A stretch of DNA of 64,000 nt from Mesorhizobium sp. NZP2077. Its GTDB lineage: Bacteria; Pseudomonadota; Alphaproteobacteria; Rhizobiales; Rhizobiaceae. How positions within the stretch are numbered: position 1 is the first letter of the stretch; each line of letters starts with the position of its first letter. A model generated the notes under the pieces. The model saw only the letters and a list, made by a program, of their open reading frames with translations. It searched no databases and was not told the origin of the DNA. Position numbers and translations under genes: made by a program. This document shows positions 63,476 through 64,000 of this stretch, one piece after another. Location of the stretch: positions 6,888,001-6,952,000 of the forward strand of contig NZ_CP051293.1 in assembly GCF_013170805.1 (NCBI RefSeq). Reading direction: 5' to 3'.

Positions 63476-64000
63476 TTGGCGGCAGGTAAAGTTTACCGCT
63501 CCCAATACTTGCCGCCCGTGGGCAAGCAGAACCGCTACAGTCCGTCGGTTCTGACTTACATCCAACCGCTGAAAGGGGACCTGCCGCTCGGACCTGATCG
63601 ACTAGAAGCTAGTAGCCAACTTGCGATCGACGGTCTTTCCGGGGCGGTCCAGAAGCTCGGCTGGTACGCCCGGCGGTGGACCGGACCTCTTCCACAAGGT
63701 CAGTAAGTCCTGCCTGCCCTGCCGAGGAGGCGAGGCTCGAGACCACACACAGGCTCACGAAGGGCATTGTCCTCAGCTCGGCAATCATCTGGCGTATATT
63801 CTTCGTCAATATGTCGGCGAGCCTCGCCAAGCCAGACGCCGCGCCCGACAGGGTTTTCACCTTCGCCGAGATCACGGCGCTCGACCAGATTGACCCGTCC
63901 CGAACGCGACCGCGTCTCCAGCGGCGCACGTTCACCGCTTATATGTCGCGGATCGTCATGTTCGACAGCTATCTCTCCCGCAAACACCGGCATAATCCGC
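63476..64000 (+). mobile_element. IS4-family (Tn5-like) transposase fragment, runs off the window
   Basis: In shifting frames the plus strand encodes GLSGAVQKLGWYARRW, DLFHKV, EEARLETTHRLTKGIVLSSAIIWRIFFVNMSA and APDRVFTFAEITALDQID. This matches the order of C-terminal blocks in Tn5/IS4-type transposases (YxxRWxIExFHKxLKSGC ... RLTxxIAxxxIIAWRIxxLT). The frame is open to the window end, but the gene is frameshifted upstream. Confidence 0.65.

Noticed and set aside
1..64000. CRISPR array
   Set aside because: No regularly spaced identical short repeats were seen at any position.

Overview
The window looks like accessory, symbiosis-island type DNA from a Mesorhizobium-like alphaproteobacterium. 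The strongest pointers are a complete quorum-sensing/excision control block of the kind known from ICEMlSym elements (qseC, qseM, frameshifted fseA, traI, traR), a remnant of the rhizobial gibberellin P450 operon, a MucR/Ros regulator without zinc-ligand cysteines, DUF982 proteins, and a high density of decayed insertion sequences. No tRNA, rRNA, integrase-att junction or nod/nif gene was found. All assignments come from reading the sequence; no database search was run.

Layout. 1-3.1 kb: thermonuclease 3' end, two membrane proteins and a DUF4403 lipoprotein. 3.5-9.8 kb: a defence-like island with a trypsin-like protease/endonuclease fusion, a TIR protein, an XRE regulator, a Shedu (DUF4263) nuclease and a broken nucleotidyltransferase pair. 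10.2-15.2 kb: omptin, GNAT, threonine aldolase and AraC, with integrase, IS5 and ParB remnants. 15.0-17.6 kb: an RpoN-like promoter, OmpW, a CYP127A-like P450 and a CYP112 fragment. 17.8-20.4 kb: cobalamin riboswitch and metE. 20.5-24.9 kb: DUF982 proteins, MucR, a frameshifted double cold-shock gene and adenosine kinase. 25.0-28.0 kb: ArsR-glyA-metK operon. 28.9-32.2 kb: XRE, qseC/qseM, fseA, traI (disrupted), traR. 32.6-44.5 kb: a catabolic block on the minus strand (M24 ectoine-hydrolase-like protein, methylaspartate ammonia-lyase, CoA-transferase, CitE-like lyase, LysR, aldehyde dehydrogenase, class I fumarase/mesaconase, Lrp, class III aminotransferase). 44.7-53.5 kb: methyltransferase, purU, and many decayed copies of neighbouring genes. 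53.5-58.6 kb: soxBDAG. 58.6-64 kb: IS66 inside an IS110 remnant and an IS4-type fragment.

Two systems stand out. (1) The ICE transfer switch keeps the TTTC +1 frameshift site that fuses the two halves of fseA, twin QseC-type operators and an 18-bp tra box, yet the AHL synthase gene traI carries two compensating indels. (2) The catabolic block combines homologues of the ectoine-degradation set (DoeA-, DoeX-, DoeC- and DoeD-like) with a complete route from 3-methylaspartate through mesaconate and citramalyl-CoA to acetyl-CoA and pyruvate. This suggests catabolism of a C-methylated analogue of an ectoine/diaminobutyrate-type compound (inference).

A second theme is methyl and one-carbon metabolism: MetE under B12 control, MetK, GlyA, adenosine kinase, a SAM methyltransferase, PurU, heterotetrameric sarcosine oxidase and an etfBA remnant. 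The M24 gene exists as two apparently identical 1283-bp copies, one beside the methylaspartate genes and one beside soxG.
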